A DNA stretch of 64,000 bases from Piliocolobus tephrosceles (GCF_002776525.5 NC_045441.1:104148744-104212743); one strand, 5' to 3'. Shown: positions 12,234 to 23,381, counted from the stretch's first letter. The notes: generated by a model not told the origin, from the letters alone. Translations and numbers: made by a program.

Positions 12234-12264
<31 letters not shown>
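11941..12264 (+). mobile_element. AluJ, first of a head-to-tail Alu pair
   Basis: It starts GGCTGGGCACAGTAGTGCAT and has both arms, with an (AAC)n-like middle A-rich region at 12050-12077. It ends in a 28-base A-tail (12237-12264). The next Alu begins at the base after the tail. Confidence 0.9.
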
Positions 12265-12267
<3 letters not shown>

Positions 12268-12586
12268 TGGGCACAGAGGTTCATGCGCCTGTAATCCCAG
12301 AATTTTGGGAGGCTGAGGTGGGCAGATCACAAGGTCAGGTGTTCAAGACGAGCCTGGCCAACATGGTGAAACCCATCTCTACTAAAATTACAAAAATTAG
12401 CCAGGTGTGGTGGTGCATGCCTGTAGTCCCAGCTACTTGGGAGGCTAAGGCAGGAGAATCGCTTGAACCTGAAAGACAGAGGTTGCACTGAGCAGAGACC
12501 ATGCCACTGTACTCCATCCTTGGCAACAGAACGAGACTCCATCTCACCAAAAAAAAAAAAGAAAGAAAGAAAGAAAGGAAAAAAAT
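12265..12586 (+). mobile_element. AluS, second of a head-to-tail Alu pair
   Basis: It starts GGCTGGGCACAGAGGTTCAT directly after the A-tail of the preceding AluJ. The GGGCAGATCACAAGGTCAGG and CCTGGCCAACATGGTGAAAC segments are S-type. The tail has become (AAAG)n at about 12561-12578. It most likely inserted into the A-tail of the older copy. Confidence 0.9.
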
Positions 12587-12805
12587 AACATATGTTATTA
12601 CATATATCTGTATATTGAACTTCAGGAAGTTGATTTTTCTGTGTATATTTTTCTTCAATAAATCATAACACAACACTCTTGTCCAAAGGCAGTAAAGATG
12701 GATAAGAAGGATCAAGTAACTTTCATAATCCACTCAACTATAAGGCATTAAGAATATTTTTCCCAATTAACAGCTGATTTTTAGAAAGTGTTTAGTTAGA
12801 TTTTC

Positions 12806-13059
12806 CTTAAAAGCAATTAGTTTTCAGTCTGTGCTCCATGGTCTCCTAATGATTCCCTGGAGTCTCGAGGGCCAGGGGGAGCAGGTGCTAAGTGAACAGA
12901 GTTCTGAGTTGCCTCAATCAGAGCCACTCTGCTTTTATCTGTTTTTTTTTTTTTCCAATAATGGAATTCCAACCAATATTTTCTTTGAAGAAGGGTTCAC
13001 TACATTAAAATAAGAATAAAATAAAAAAAGAAAAAGGTTAAAAAAACACTGCTTTAAAG
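12806..13059. mobile_element. Short non-autonomous hAT-type element (tentative)
   Basis: The region starts with a TTTTCAGTCTGTGCTCCATGG segment and ends GGTTAAAAAAACACTG, whose reverse complement CAGTGTTTTTTTAACC resembles hAT termini. It is bounded by near-identical 8-bp duplications, CTTAAAAG (12806-12813) and CTTTAAAG (13052-13059), the length expected for hAT. The interior has a poly-T and A-rich stretches and no coding capacity. The family name is unknown to me. Confidence 0.5.
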
Positions 13060-13682
13060 AATCAGCAGTAGATTGAGGTTTGCACTATATAATTCAAGCT
13101 CTAATGTATTTCATATTTCTTGGTTAGACTAAATTCAACTGTCAGGTTTACAGGCCTTCCTTTGTGCTAAAATGAGAAATATCATTTGAATACAGAAATA
13201 TCCAGGAGGAGGGAAAACAAAATGGGTTTTTGAGAAGTATATTTATTCTCTAATGCAGCTATTTCTAAATTTACTTATTATTTTTAATGGCATTATTTAT
13301 GTACCAATCTTCAAGTTAACGATTCGTAACAGAACACCAAAATAATCTAATTGAACAACAGAAGCCCACTGTAAATGCCAGCTGCTGCTATGTTTCATAT
13401 ACTGTAAACAAATATCCCACCTCACTTTAATAGTTTCTTAGTAGAAAGATCACCTTAAAGGAAAAGATCCACCAAACTCATATTTAAGTAACAATTTTAG
13501 CTATTTTGCCAATCAAGAAACAAAAGGTGCTCCAGGTAACTGAAACTGGGAGTGTTCCATCATAAAACATCCAGAAGACCAGTGGGGTGAATTTGATCTG
13601 CTGGTGAACACAATGAAGACTGATAAGCAAAAATGGGCTTTTTCCAACAGAAACCTCCTGCCAACGTGTGCACATTGTGCAA
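13060..13682. other. Unassigned AT-rich sequence
   Basis: No gene or assignable repeat is seen. Confidence 0.45.
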
Positions 13683-13815
13683 TTGTGGAATGGCACTTGA
13701 CTGGAAGTCAGGGAAACACTTGCAATCAAGTCCAGGATCTGTAACAAGTTAAGTGAATCCAAAACCTTTACAGCTGAACACATAAAATGATTCATAAGAC
13801 CTAATGAGGTGAGAA
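13683..13815 (+). repeat. MIR SINE fragment
   Basis: GACTGGAAGTCAGGGAAACA, then CAATCAAGTCCAGGATCTG and AGTTAAGTGAATCC, follows MIR order. The 111-codon minus-strand frame across it (13484-13819) is fortuitous. Confidence 0.55.
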
Positions 13816-13974
13816 GCAACCAAACTTGATTTTCATCTCTCTGGGAAACTCTATATTAGCACTGTAACCTACAAGGCCCTCTTCCACTTCCAAACTCCTC
13901 TGGCATTCGCTAGCCACACCCTCATTTGGCACCGAAGACTGTTAGTTACCATTTTATAGGTAACTTCTCAACTA

Positions 13975-14082
13975 AGTTGTAAGCCCCTAAAGGGCATAGG
14001 CCTTGTCTCACTCCTTTCTATACATCCTAAAATTCTTAGAATTTTGCTAAGCATTTGCAGATGCTAAATAAATGTATCCTGA
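13975..14082 (+). mobile_element. L2 LINE 3' end
   Basis: TTGTAAGCCCCTAAAGGGCA, TAGGCCTTGTCTCACTC and a GATGCTAAATAAATGTATCC end match the typical 3' terminus of L2. Confidence 0.7.
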
Positions 14083-15644
14083 CTATTTAATTGTAGATAT
14101 GGTTTATATTACCACCCATTTACAATGTTGATAGTTTCATATGGTTGTGTTGATGACATTCCACTCCTTTAAATGCCAGTGAAGAGAGCAATGGAAAAAA
14201 TAAGCAGCCAGATCAGGCTGTATTGACAGCCATGCAACTCATCTGATATTACCTCTCCATGCATGTGTCCCTCCCAAAGAACCAAGTGCCCACTCTGTTC
14301 TAGGGCTAAGTGTTTTCTGTTCCTGTTATGCTTTGTACCAAGTCAGAAATAAGGTTTGGATTCGAGTCTTAGCTATGCCAATGAGTAAGCAATTCATTTC
14401 ATCTATTTGAATAGATGACCTTAGCTCCAATTATCTATGATTCTGTGATTCTAACTTCAGGCCTTTACCCTCCAATATCAGAATGGCCCCTCCCTTACAG
14501 TACTAAAATTACCTATCTTCCATGATATGTCCCATCATCATCACTACACCCATGTTCAAAGGCCATTTCTGACTTCTGCTATAAGGTCAACATACTCATG
14601 AAATTATTTACACTTGTAAAGATAATACTGCTAAATTTCTTGTCTGATCTTTACGTCATACCTGCGTTCATTTAATAAACACATTAGGAAAGCTTCTAAT
14701 ATATTCCTGCTTTCAGCAGCAAAGATAAGTTATGGCTCCATTTGCAAATAAGCACCAATAATAGTAAATAAAACTAAATTATTTTTATACTGGTCACCAG
14801 AAAGGTTGTTTTCATCTTAAACAGCAGTTTAGTAGCCTTGAGAATAATCTGATCTCCCATTTTATAAGGAACTTATTTTTATTGTCTCATCAACATCAAA
14901 TGATATTAGGGAGTTTCACAATGACTGTGACAATAAATGGCTTAGAAAGAAAATTCAGTAACAATTTTGATAGGTTTCAGGGAATATATGAGCTAGATAA
15001 AAATACATGAGCCATACAGAGATTTGATGCAATTTAAATTAATATCTACCAGTTTTGAAAAATAAAGTTTCTCAGAACCTAATGTAGCTTTGTTCTGCAA
15101 AAAAGACTAGGCATATCACCTAAAAAGACCTGTCCCTAACCAACTAATTGTTATCCAAGTAATTACAAAGAAAAGTGGCAATTTTACTTCTTCATACATG
15201 TTAAGCAAAACCAGCCATAATAAAATCCCTGATGAAAGGTAAGTTTTAAAAATAAAAGTGAGATGTAGGTAATAGACTCCTCCAAGAAATACTTAAAAGG
15301 CTAGTTTTTCTCAGTCAAAAGCATATCAACATTTTCCTATATTTTGGATATTAACCTCAGTTACATATATTAGATTATGAAATATAAAATATAAAAATAT
15401 TTGGCTAATGGTATAGTAAGGTTTTGTTTCATTTTTAATAAAGTGATTAGCCATTCACAAAAACCAGTCAATACTACTTTTCCATAAATTATGATAAAAA
15501 TCTACAAACTCTAAAGGAAGCATTAATTGGGAAAAGAAAAAAACTTGTTGTAAAACTAATAAAATAAAAACCTCAGTCTAGTAGAGAATATTCATTTTGT
15601 GTTGATTAAAATTTTATATCACTGTATTAAACATAGTAATATTA
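14083..15644. other. AT-rich sequence, possible MIR near 14340-14455
   Basis: A weak MIR-like order (GTTTGGATTCGAGTCTTAGC, then GAGTAAGCAATTCATTTC) appears at 14340-14455. Nothing else is recognisable apart from the first 129-bp repeat copy listed separately. No gene is seen. Confidence 0.4.
15362..15490 (+). repeat. Perfect 129-bp direct repeat, copy 1
   Basis: Identical base for base to 17131-17259. The sequence is AT-rich, single-copy in character and not part of any repeat family I recognise. The flanks of the two copies are unrelated: copy 1 is followed by ATGATAAAAATC and copy 2 by CCATAAAAGAAG. Confidence 0.95.
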
Positions 15645-15840
15645 AAAACTGTTACTTTAATTACCTCATTTAATCTCTACATTAACCTTATTTTTATCCC
15701 CATTTTAAAAGATATAAACTGATGCTCAGAGTGCTTAAGGAATCTTCCCAAGGTCAAAGACAGAGTAAATAGCAGAGCTGAATCCAGATTATTTGACCCT
15801 GTAAATTATGTATTTAAGCACTATGCTACACTGCCTCCAG
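15645..15840 (+). repeat. MIR SINE
   Basis: A long and fairly good MIR: TACCTCATTTAATCTCTACA, then TATCCCCATTTTAAAAGATA, CCCAAGGTCAAAGACAGAGT, GCAGAGCTGAATCCAG and CTATGCTACACTGCCTCC, all in consensus order. Confidence 0.85.
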
Positions 15841-17130
15841 TTACTCATAACCCCCAATAAATATTCAGCACTCCCAATAAAACACAGGGCACGATGAGTT
15901 ATTGATTTCATAACTGCTACTGCAGCATTCAGATACTACTTATTTGGAAAAGTGTTCTGAATACACAATTAATTCAATCCACTATGTAAAAGGTAAATGT
16001 TCAAGTCTCATTCAAATGGAGAAGGGGTAGAAAAAGGAAGAAAAGTACGAAGTCTATATGGAACATCAGTTAATAAAAAATATTATTAGGGTTGTCTTTA
16101 AACTTCACAATTACTGAAGGTCCTTATTATCCTGCTGTACTTTCAGCACTCTCAACTGCCTCTTAGAATTTGAAATTTCACTGTTGAAACAAAAGAAACA
16201 TAAAATATATGTGCATTCTAAAAAATTGTGTCCTTTTGCAATTTATCTTCTACATTTATTACCTGGGTCTTTTAACACTCAACTAGAAGCTAAAGCAATT
16301 CAACTGTATATATAAAATGTAAAACTGGAAATGCCAGAAAATCAACATGATCTTTCAAATATAACATTTTCCACAATCATTTACTTAATACTAGAAAAAC
16401 ATTTTACAGTATTTAAAGCATAATCTTTATGTGTAATACTTTCAGCAAATATAAAAGCAAATACAGAACAAAGTCAACCACATTTTTCAACCAAAACTGC
16501 AATTAATTTTAAACTACTACTTTTTCTGCAATAGTTCATTATCTACCTATTAAAACATTCATAACCATATTAGTGTGCTCTACTTTTCAAATACAAAGCT
16601 GATGCTAATCACAACACTAGTCACGTCCTGTAACTCGCAGGGACTGCTAGTATAACAAACCCCTCCCCTGACACCAATTTCCCTATATTAGTTTGCTTGA
16701 GAACAAAAATACGTGTTGGGCAAAGAGATGAGATAAGCCTTCTCTGCCAGCCAGCAAGACCACTCTTGATTAATCCCCAATGTACGGGCCTGAACAGCAT
16801 GGCTTCTAACCAACCAGACTCCTCTGGCTTCTAACCAACCAGAATCCTCAGTCAAAAATACTTTCAACAAAGATAAAAATTAGCTAGAAGGTTGTATTAC
16901 CCTAAAATTAATTTTATATGAGAGCAAATGTATAGCCTTTATATTTTCTGATCCAATCACACCTTTGTTAAAAGCAAAAGATATACAAATTAACACTAAT
17001 AGGATGTTAGATGTTCCAAGAGAGAATCACACTTCAGATAAACTACTACTCAAAATTTTCTTTATTCCATAATCAAATAGCAATCTTTAAGAATATACCT
17101 TTCATTCCCCTTTGACTACTTTATTTCTAA
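15841..17130. other. AT-rich sequence without a gene; one 25-bp tandem duplication
   Basis: Nothing is recognisable except the 25-bp tandem duplication listed separately. Confidence 0.45.
16800..16849 (+). repeat. 25-bp tandem duplication
   Basis: Two adjacent units, 16800-16824 and 16825-16849, both begin TGGCTTCTAACCAACCAGA-like and differ at one base (C versus A at unit position 20). Confidence 0.95.
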
Positions 17131-17259
17131 TACATATATTAGATTATGAAATATAAAATATAAAAATATTTGGCTAATGGTATAGTAAGGTTTTGTTTCA
17201 TTTTTAATAAAGTGATTAGCCATTCACAAAAACCAGTCAATACTACTTTTCCATAAATT
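17131..17259 (+). repeat. Perfect 129-bp direct repeat, copy 2
   Basis: Identical to 15362-15490 at an offset of 1769 bp. The right end shows a local echo: copy 2 ends CCATAAATT and the flank continues CCATAAAAG, so CCATAAA may be microhomology or a short duplication at the junction. Confidence 0.95.
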
Positions 17260-17480
17260 CCATAAAAGAAGCTGAACAGAAAATACTTTTCCTCAGACTT
17301 TTTCCCTCACATCTCCTAGCAGGAGAGAAAAATTAGCAAAACAAATGAACTCAGAATCATTCAAAGGTGTGGACAGTGTACATCTTATAGCTTTAATGCC
17401 TGAGAACTACGAAGAAAAAGAGATCAAGGAAATAAAGTGAGCAACATCATTTCTGGCTGAAAGACAAATTCTATACTTAA

Positions 17481-17852
17481 AACTAAGTATGGCTCTACAA
17501 AAGGATGAGTTTATGTTCTTTGCAGGGACATGGATGAAGCTAGAAACCACCATTCTGAGCAAACTATCGCAAGGACAGAAAACCAAATACCGTATGTTCT
17601 CACTCATAGGTGGGAATTGAACAATGAGAACACTTGGACACAGGATGGGGAACATCACACACCAGGGTCTGTCGTGGCGTGGGGGGATGGCGGAGGGATA
17701 GTATTAGTATTAGGAGATATACCTAATGTAAATGACTATTAATGGGTGCAGCACACCAACATGGCACATGTATACAAATGTAACAAACCTACACGTTGTG
17801 CACATGTACCCTAGAACTTAAAGTATAATAAAAAAAAATTAAGTATGGCTCC
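17481..17852 (+). mobile_element. 5'-truncated L1PA 3' end with target-site duplications
   Basis: The body (17497-17836) covers the end of ORF2 and the 3' UTR. Marks are TTTGCAGGGACATGGATGAA, the CACTCATAGGTGGGAATTGA block, the G-rich GGCGTGGGGGGATGGCGG tract, ATGGCACATGTATACA, and an AACTTAAAGTATAATAAAAA end with a short A-tail. Target-site duplications are AACTAAGTATGGCTCT (17481-17496) and AATTAAGTATGGCTCC (17837-17852). It is a dead copy. It is younger than the L1M pieces around it. Confidence 0.93.
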
Positions 17853-18619
17853 TATCGACTCTTATGAATTCAGTTCGTATTTCTTTAATGCAAAGAGAGA
17901 AAGAGCAAAGTTACTGAATAAGGAGATAAAAGTGTAAAACATCAACAAAGCAACTAAATTAGATACCTCACCTATCACAGAGAAAATCAACAAGACCCAA
18001 TAAATTTATATGTACACATTTACCTTTGGAATAATATGTCATCCATTTTTTGTATTCTAGACACGTTCTATTTCACTGACTGGGAAAAATCGAAAAGGTG
18101 GCCTTTGTAGCAGAGGACAAATAGAATTCAGGCTTACTATAACAGAGCAGCAAAACAAGGTGAGAGAAAAGCAGCTGAGGAGGGGAGGTTTACATTCAAC
18201 ATATATAAAAATAATGTATATTGGCTTTTTTTTTTCATGAGGAAAGGAAGGTAAGTGGCTACCCTAAGAATGAAAGAAAATTAAAGGATCCCTGAGAATG
18301 GTTTATACCCCAAACAAAACAAGAGTGAGACAAATTAAAGTAAAAAAAAGACCAAAATCCCAACGAAGACAAAAACCCCAATCCTTTCTCTTACATTGAG
18401 AGAAGCAGAATAAGACAACATCAGAACAAAATATCTGCATCCAGAAGTCAGACTCACACACACACACATACTCGCAGAGCAGAACAAAAGGACCACATAT
18501 TTTACACTATTAAGATAAAACCAGTACAATTATATTTTTAAATATTAATTTTAAAAAAAAGAGAGAAAACAGGTTGGTCAGCTCTGCCCATAGAAGCTTC
18601 CAAAAAACTCCACAGGAGT
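17853..18619. other. Unassigned AT-rich sequence
   Basis: No gene is seen. It contains a short (CA)n run at about 18451-18467. Confidence 0.45.
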
Positions 18620-19130
18620 CATCCTCATGGATGTGAGACAGAATTTCACTAGGGCTTAGATAAGCATTTCCCTAATGATTAACGATATTGAGCATCTTTT
18701 CATGCCCTTATTGGCCATTTGTATATTTTCTTTGGAGAAATGTCAATTCAAATCGTTTGCCCAAGTTTTAATCTGGTTGTTTTTTCTTGTTGAGATGTTC
18801 GGAGTTATTTGAGACGGAATCTTGCTCTGTCACCCAGCTGGAGTGCAGTGGCGCGATCTTGGCTCCCTGCAACCTCTGCCTCCCAGGTTCAAGCAATTCT
18901 CCTGCCTCAGCCTCCCAAGTAGCTGGGATTACAGGTCACCATTCCCAGCTAACTTTTTGTATTTTTTGTAGAGAGGGGGTTTCACCATGTTGGCCAGGCT
19001 GGTCTTGAACTCCTGAACTCAGGTGATCCACCCGCCCTAGCCTCCCAAGTTATATACTGTGGATAGTAACCCCTTATCAGATACATGAACCACAGGATTC
19101 TTTTTAAATTCATTTTCTATTCCCCGATTT
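18620..19130 (-). mobile_element. L1M ORF2 3' fragment interrupted by an Alu
   Basis: Reverse-orientation L1 ORF2 sequence: CATTTCCCTAATGATTAACG, TTGAGCATCTTTTCATGCCC, TTGGCCATTTGTATATTTTC and GGAGAAATGTCAATTCAAAT on the left of the Alu. After it the L1 resumes with TTATATACTGTGGATAGTAA and CCCCTTATCAGATACATGAA. It is decayed. Confidence 0.8.
18811..19049 (-). mobile_element. AluS lacking an A-tail and part of its 5' end
   Basis: Reverse orientation. The 3' end GAGACGGAATCTTGCTCTGT abuts L1 sequence directly, with no poly-T between. The left arm stops at CCTAGCCTCCCAAG, so the first roughly 40 bases of the Alu are missing. Only a very short repeat, GTTAT, is shared by the two junctions. Confidence 0.85.
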
Positions 19131-19179
19131 CTCAGAGTTGGCTATATGTAATGCAGAAGTACATTTTGAGTTGAATATA

Positions 19180-20010
19180 TTTCTTTCTTGTTTTTATTTT
19201 TTACCTAATACAAAATTTAAAATACTCAAAAGAGGAATACAATGGAAAATGACCTCCATCCCTGTTCTTCAGTTACCAAGTTCCAATCCCCAGAGGCATT
19301 TTCCATCTTCTTATAATTCCCCCCAGAAATAGTCAATGCATATATAAGAAAATACATTTCTTAAGTCTCCTCCAAAATAATCTATCCATTGTTCTGCATT
19401 TTCCTTTTTGACCTACTATATCCTGAAGATTATTACATTTCAGTATATATAAACTGCCTTATTTTTAACAACATAAATATTTCATTATATATACTCTAAT
19501 TTATTGATCCAGTCCCCTAAGGATGGGCATTTGTTTCCAGTCATTGCCAAGAGTATCTTTAAATATATTATTTCACACAATTACAGGATCTATAGGATAC
19601 ATTCTAGTAGAAAATTCAAATGTTATATATATTTCAAATTTTCCAAACTGATCTCAATGAAAATCCATACTGCCATTAGCAATGATTACACTTGCCTAGG
19701 TCCCTATACCCTCAATGACACATTGTGTTTTCAAAATTTGTTTCTTTGCTAATTAGGTTTTTTAAAAAAGGCATCTCATTAAAGTATAAATTTTGCATTT
19801 CTCTTATTATGAAATATTAATACTCTTCGTATATTTGTCCATTTTTCTATCTAATTGTTGGTCTTCTTCCCATTGAGTTGTTCATGTTCTTTACATATTT
19901 ATGAAATCAGCTGTCTTTGTATGATATGAATTACAAACATTTTTTTCCTAGTTTTTCTTTGCTTTTTGATATACTATGTTTTCTTAATTCTTAAATTTAG
20001 AAACACAGGT
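19180..20010 (-). mobile_element. Old L1M (L1MC/L1MD/L1ME-like) 3' UTR and ORF2 end
   Basis: Reverse orientation, read from the 3' UTR inward: CCAATCCCCAGAGGCATTTT, a GTCCCCTAAGGATGGGCATT segment, TTGTTTCCAGTCATTGCCA, TTTTGCATTTCTCTTATTAT and GTCCATTTTTCTATCTAATT. All are landmarks of old L1M 3' regions. Because it restarts at a 3' UTR, it is a separate element from the one at 18620-19130. Confidence 0.65.
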
Positions 20011-20910
20011 ACTTCCACTATGTCTTTGTTCAAACTATAGTCCTTATTTTGAATGTTCTTCCCTTCCTTCAAAGGTCCATTCAAGTTGATGTCTCTGCTC
20101 TCTCCCTAATCACTCAATTATCACCTTGATTCAAAAATTATTTAGTTAGGGCCTACTATATTATATTTACAAATAAGTAAATCCAGTGAATTTTGTGACA
20201 TAGTAACATACAGCAAGGAAAATTTATAGAGGCCTCTAAACATTTAAATTGTATCTGAAAAAAATAAGAAGGTATGATCCAAATTTTAAAAATGAAACAA
20301 AGGCCCAGGTAACAAGAACTTATTGTCTATAAATCAGTCTCATTGGGGTACAGAAGGCTAATATTGGAGTAAAAAAGAGAAAAACCTGAAGAGGCAAGCA
20401 GAGCCAGGTAGGATAGGTCTTTTAGGCCGATTTAAGTAAGTTTTTCTTAATTTTAGGGCAACTGGAAGCCACAAAACCATTTTAAGCAGCAGAATGCTGG
20501 TCAGAGAATTTTACAAAGATCACTGACTGCAATCTTGAGTTTAATCAGAACTTCAGTGAGCAGACTTGAAACTGATTCAATATCAAATATACTCCCATTT
20601 ATTCAATAAGTGAATTTTAAACCACTATGGAATAGAATGCTACAGAAAGGTGAAATAAAGTAATGTGCTGCTCTCCTTCTTTGACTAAGGAGTTGGAACA
20701 ATCATGGTTGCAAGTCAACTTTAAACAACCAGACAATCAGACCAACTTAAAGATGAGACCTCTAATAATAAAAAATCATAGTTGATTCTCACCACTTTAT
20801 CATAAAATTCAAAATGGACAAGTATGGGCCCAAATTCATGCAATTCACTCGACAACTGTACTCTTACTTCTCCATTGTATGCTAAAACAAACTGTCATAC
20901 TCTCCTTTTC
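20011..20910. other. Unassigned AT-rich sequence
   Basis: No gene is seen. The stretch at about 20400-20530 (a GGAAGCCACAAAACCATTTT and AAGCAGCAGAATGCTGGTCA order) resembles an ancient interspersed repeat that I cannot name. Confidence 0.4.
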
Positions 20911-21430
20911 ATCCTGCTTTTTTGCTTTTTTTATTTTTTAGTTTTTTATTTTATTTATTTATTTATTCTGGAGACAGGGCCTTGTTCTGTTGCCCAGGAT
21001 ACAGTGCAGTGGTGTGATTATGGCTCACTGCAGCCTCAAACTCCTGGGCTCAAGCGATTCCCCTGTCTCAGCCTCCCTGAGTAGCTGGTACTACCCATGG
21101 GCACCATCACATCAGTCTAATTTTTTTTTTTTTCTTGAGACAGGGTCTCACTGTGTTGCCCAGGCTGGTGTACAATGGCATGATCACGGCTCACTGCAAC
21201 CTCTGCCTCCCAGTCTCAAACACTCCTCCCACGTCAGCCTCCCAAGGAGCTGGGACCAGAGGCACACACCACCATGTCAAGCTAATTTTTTGTATTTTTG
21301 ATTGAGATAGGGTTTCACCATGTTGTTCATGCTGGTCTCAAACTCCTGGACTCAAGTGATCCTCCTGCCTCAGCCTCACAAAGCGCTGGGATTACAGGTG
21401 TGAGCCACTGCACCTGGCCTATCCTGCTTT
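20911..21430 (-). mobile_element. Trimeric AluJ-type element (left-right-right arms)
   Basis: On the minus strand the order is: a complete Alu dimer (21420 to 21121) ending CCCTGTCTCAAG plus A12, then a second right arm (about 21120 to 20972) beginning TTAGACTGATGTGATGG and ending CCCTGTCTCC, then an (AAAT)n tail. The whole block sits between one pair of 10-bp duplications, ATCCTGCTTT (20911-20920 and 21421-21430). That supports a single insertion of a three-armed element. Confidence 0.85.
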
Positions 21431-22664
21431 CAAGAGATGAGATTAAATGTCCAGAAAGAATTCATGAAATGTTATGACCACTGAATTTCCCCACATTTAG
21501 CCTAGGTAGTGAGAAACCAGTTTCAGGGACACAATATTATCTATCTTGTCACCCAACTCAATTCTCTAAACTGACCTTCTATGTGCTTGCTACAAAAAAA
21601 AGTTCTTCCAAACAAATACATTCAAAAAATAAAGTTTGTTTGACTGCATGGTTCTCTAGAATGCTTTTAAATTTTTCTTCTCCCCATTCTCAATACCATA
21701 AATCAGGTAACACCTAACAGGAATTGTCTGTACTCTTTCTTATTTGCTGGTGACAATTCCTTTTTGATTCTCCATGTCTACTTTAGGGGTTAGCAGTTGA
21801 ACAGTCATTCTTACATCTGTTGTCATAGGATATTCCACCGTTCTGTCTTTAGATATATGATACACTTTGAAGTTAACAGAAGAAAGTAAATTAGTATAAA
21901 TACAAAAAGTTGATATTACAATATAATAAGCATGTCAATGGTACTAACAGGAGATGACAATTACACCTTTATTTCGAAGTAATCACCATCAACCGTTCTC
22001 AAACTCAGAAGTGTATAGTTTTTTTTTTATAATTTGAAGTCATTATCATGTCACCATTTTTCTCTAAGTATTTTAAACTATAGGGACATTTTGATTGAAA
22101 CTAGAATTGTATTTAATATAGCACCTCCCTCAGGAATTTAACTTTACAAGGCTATTTCTATTCTCTTCCCAAGAATCTTTCCATCTAATTCTACCTTGCC
22201 CTCGTGGCTCAACCCATACAGAGACCAGTTGTAAGTGCTTTAGAATCTAGCATTTTCTTCCTACAAATAGGAAATAATGTGTCTCTGACACTACACAAAA
22301 ATGTGGCAATATAATTTATGCTTTTGGAAGCAAGACTAACATCTCAAGCTGACAACTGGGTAATAAATATGATTAAGACCCAAGCACACAAGGAGAATAT
22401 CCCAAAGGGTTATACCTTTCACAAGAAGACAAAAGAAGGCTTAATCAGTGAGACATTTTCAGCAAAAAATACAGTCATTTTTTTTCTCAGATGCTGCTAC
22501 ATAACCATCTGTTTGGCAGTATTGACTTGTTAGCCCCAAATCATTATTTCCCTTCTTTACTATTAATCTTCAAAACAAAAAAATGTAAGTCTACGATAGT
22601 AACCAAGTCTGACTCATTAACCGAACAATTCCTCTCTTTTCTTTATGCGTTTAAATTCACATAG
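21431..22664. other. Unassigned AT-rich sequence
   Basis: No gene or assignable repeat. The 71-codon frame at 22318-22533 has no recognisable features. Confidence 0.45.
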
Positions 22665-22855
22665 GAGTCTTACAAACGGCTTATAAAGTCCTCCAAAATA
22701 ACCTATGAAGTATGTGTTATTTCCATTTTCCCAGAAGGAAAATGAAATTCAGAGACAAAATGCGACTTGTTCATGTTCATATAGGTAATAACACAGACAG
22801 CACCTGAAGAAAGATCTTACATATCCTTTTCACTATATATCACCATGTTAACATC
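22665..22855 (+). repeat. MIR SINE
   Basis: ACCTATGAAGTATGTGTTAT, then TTTCCATTTTCCCAGAAGGA, AAATTCAGAGACAAAATG and a GTAATAACACAGACAGCA segment follow the MIR consensus order. Confidence 0.7.
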
Positions 22856-23027
22856 TGGATATTTATATTTAAAGACTATTTTTTAAGTTTTGATATAAGA
22901 GTTTTAACTGCATGTTTAGACTATTGGCATAATGTAGTCACATACATCAGACAGGTCTCAAAAAATCTTCCAATATGTTGTCATAATCTACATATTCAGA
23001 CTACAGGATATCTCTTAAACATGAGAA

Positions 23028-23381
23028 ATAGTAAGACTCTGGCCACGTGTGGTGGCTCACACCTGTAATCCCAGCACTTTCGGAGGCCGAGGCAGGTGGA
23101 TCATCTGAGGTCAGGCAGGTGGATCATCTGAGGTCAGGAGTTCAAGACCAGCCTGGCAAATATAGTGAGACCCCATCTCTACCAAAAATACAAAAATTAG
23201 CTGGACATGGTAACACATGCCTGTAATCCCAGTTACTTGGGAGGCCGAGGCATGAAAATCACTTGAACTTGGGAGGCAGAACTTGCAGTGAGCTGAGATC
23301 ATGTCACAGCACTCCAGCCTGGATGACAGAGCAAGACTCCGTCTCAAAAAAAAAAAAAAAAAAAAAACATAGTGAGACTCA
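23028..23381 (+). mobile_element. AluS with a 23-bp internal tandem duplication
   Basis: The Alu body is 23041-23367, with 13-bp target-site duplications ATAGTAAGACTCT (23028-23040) and ATAGTGAGACTCA (23369-23381). Within the left arm a 23-bp unit (23091-23113, starting GGCAGGTGGATCATCTGAGG) is exactly repeated at 23114-23136. Confidence 0.93.

Noticed and set aside
12814..13051. Processed pseudogene (because of A-rich end)
   Set aside because: The A-rich stretch is followed by a hAT-like terminus and near-identical 8-bp duplications, and no gene-like sequence precedes it.
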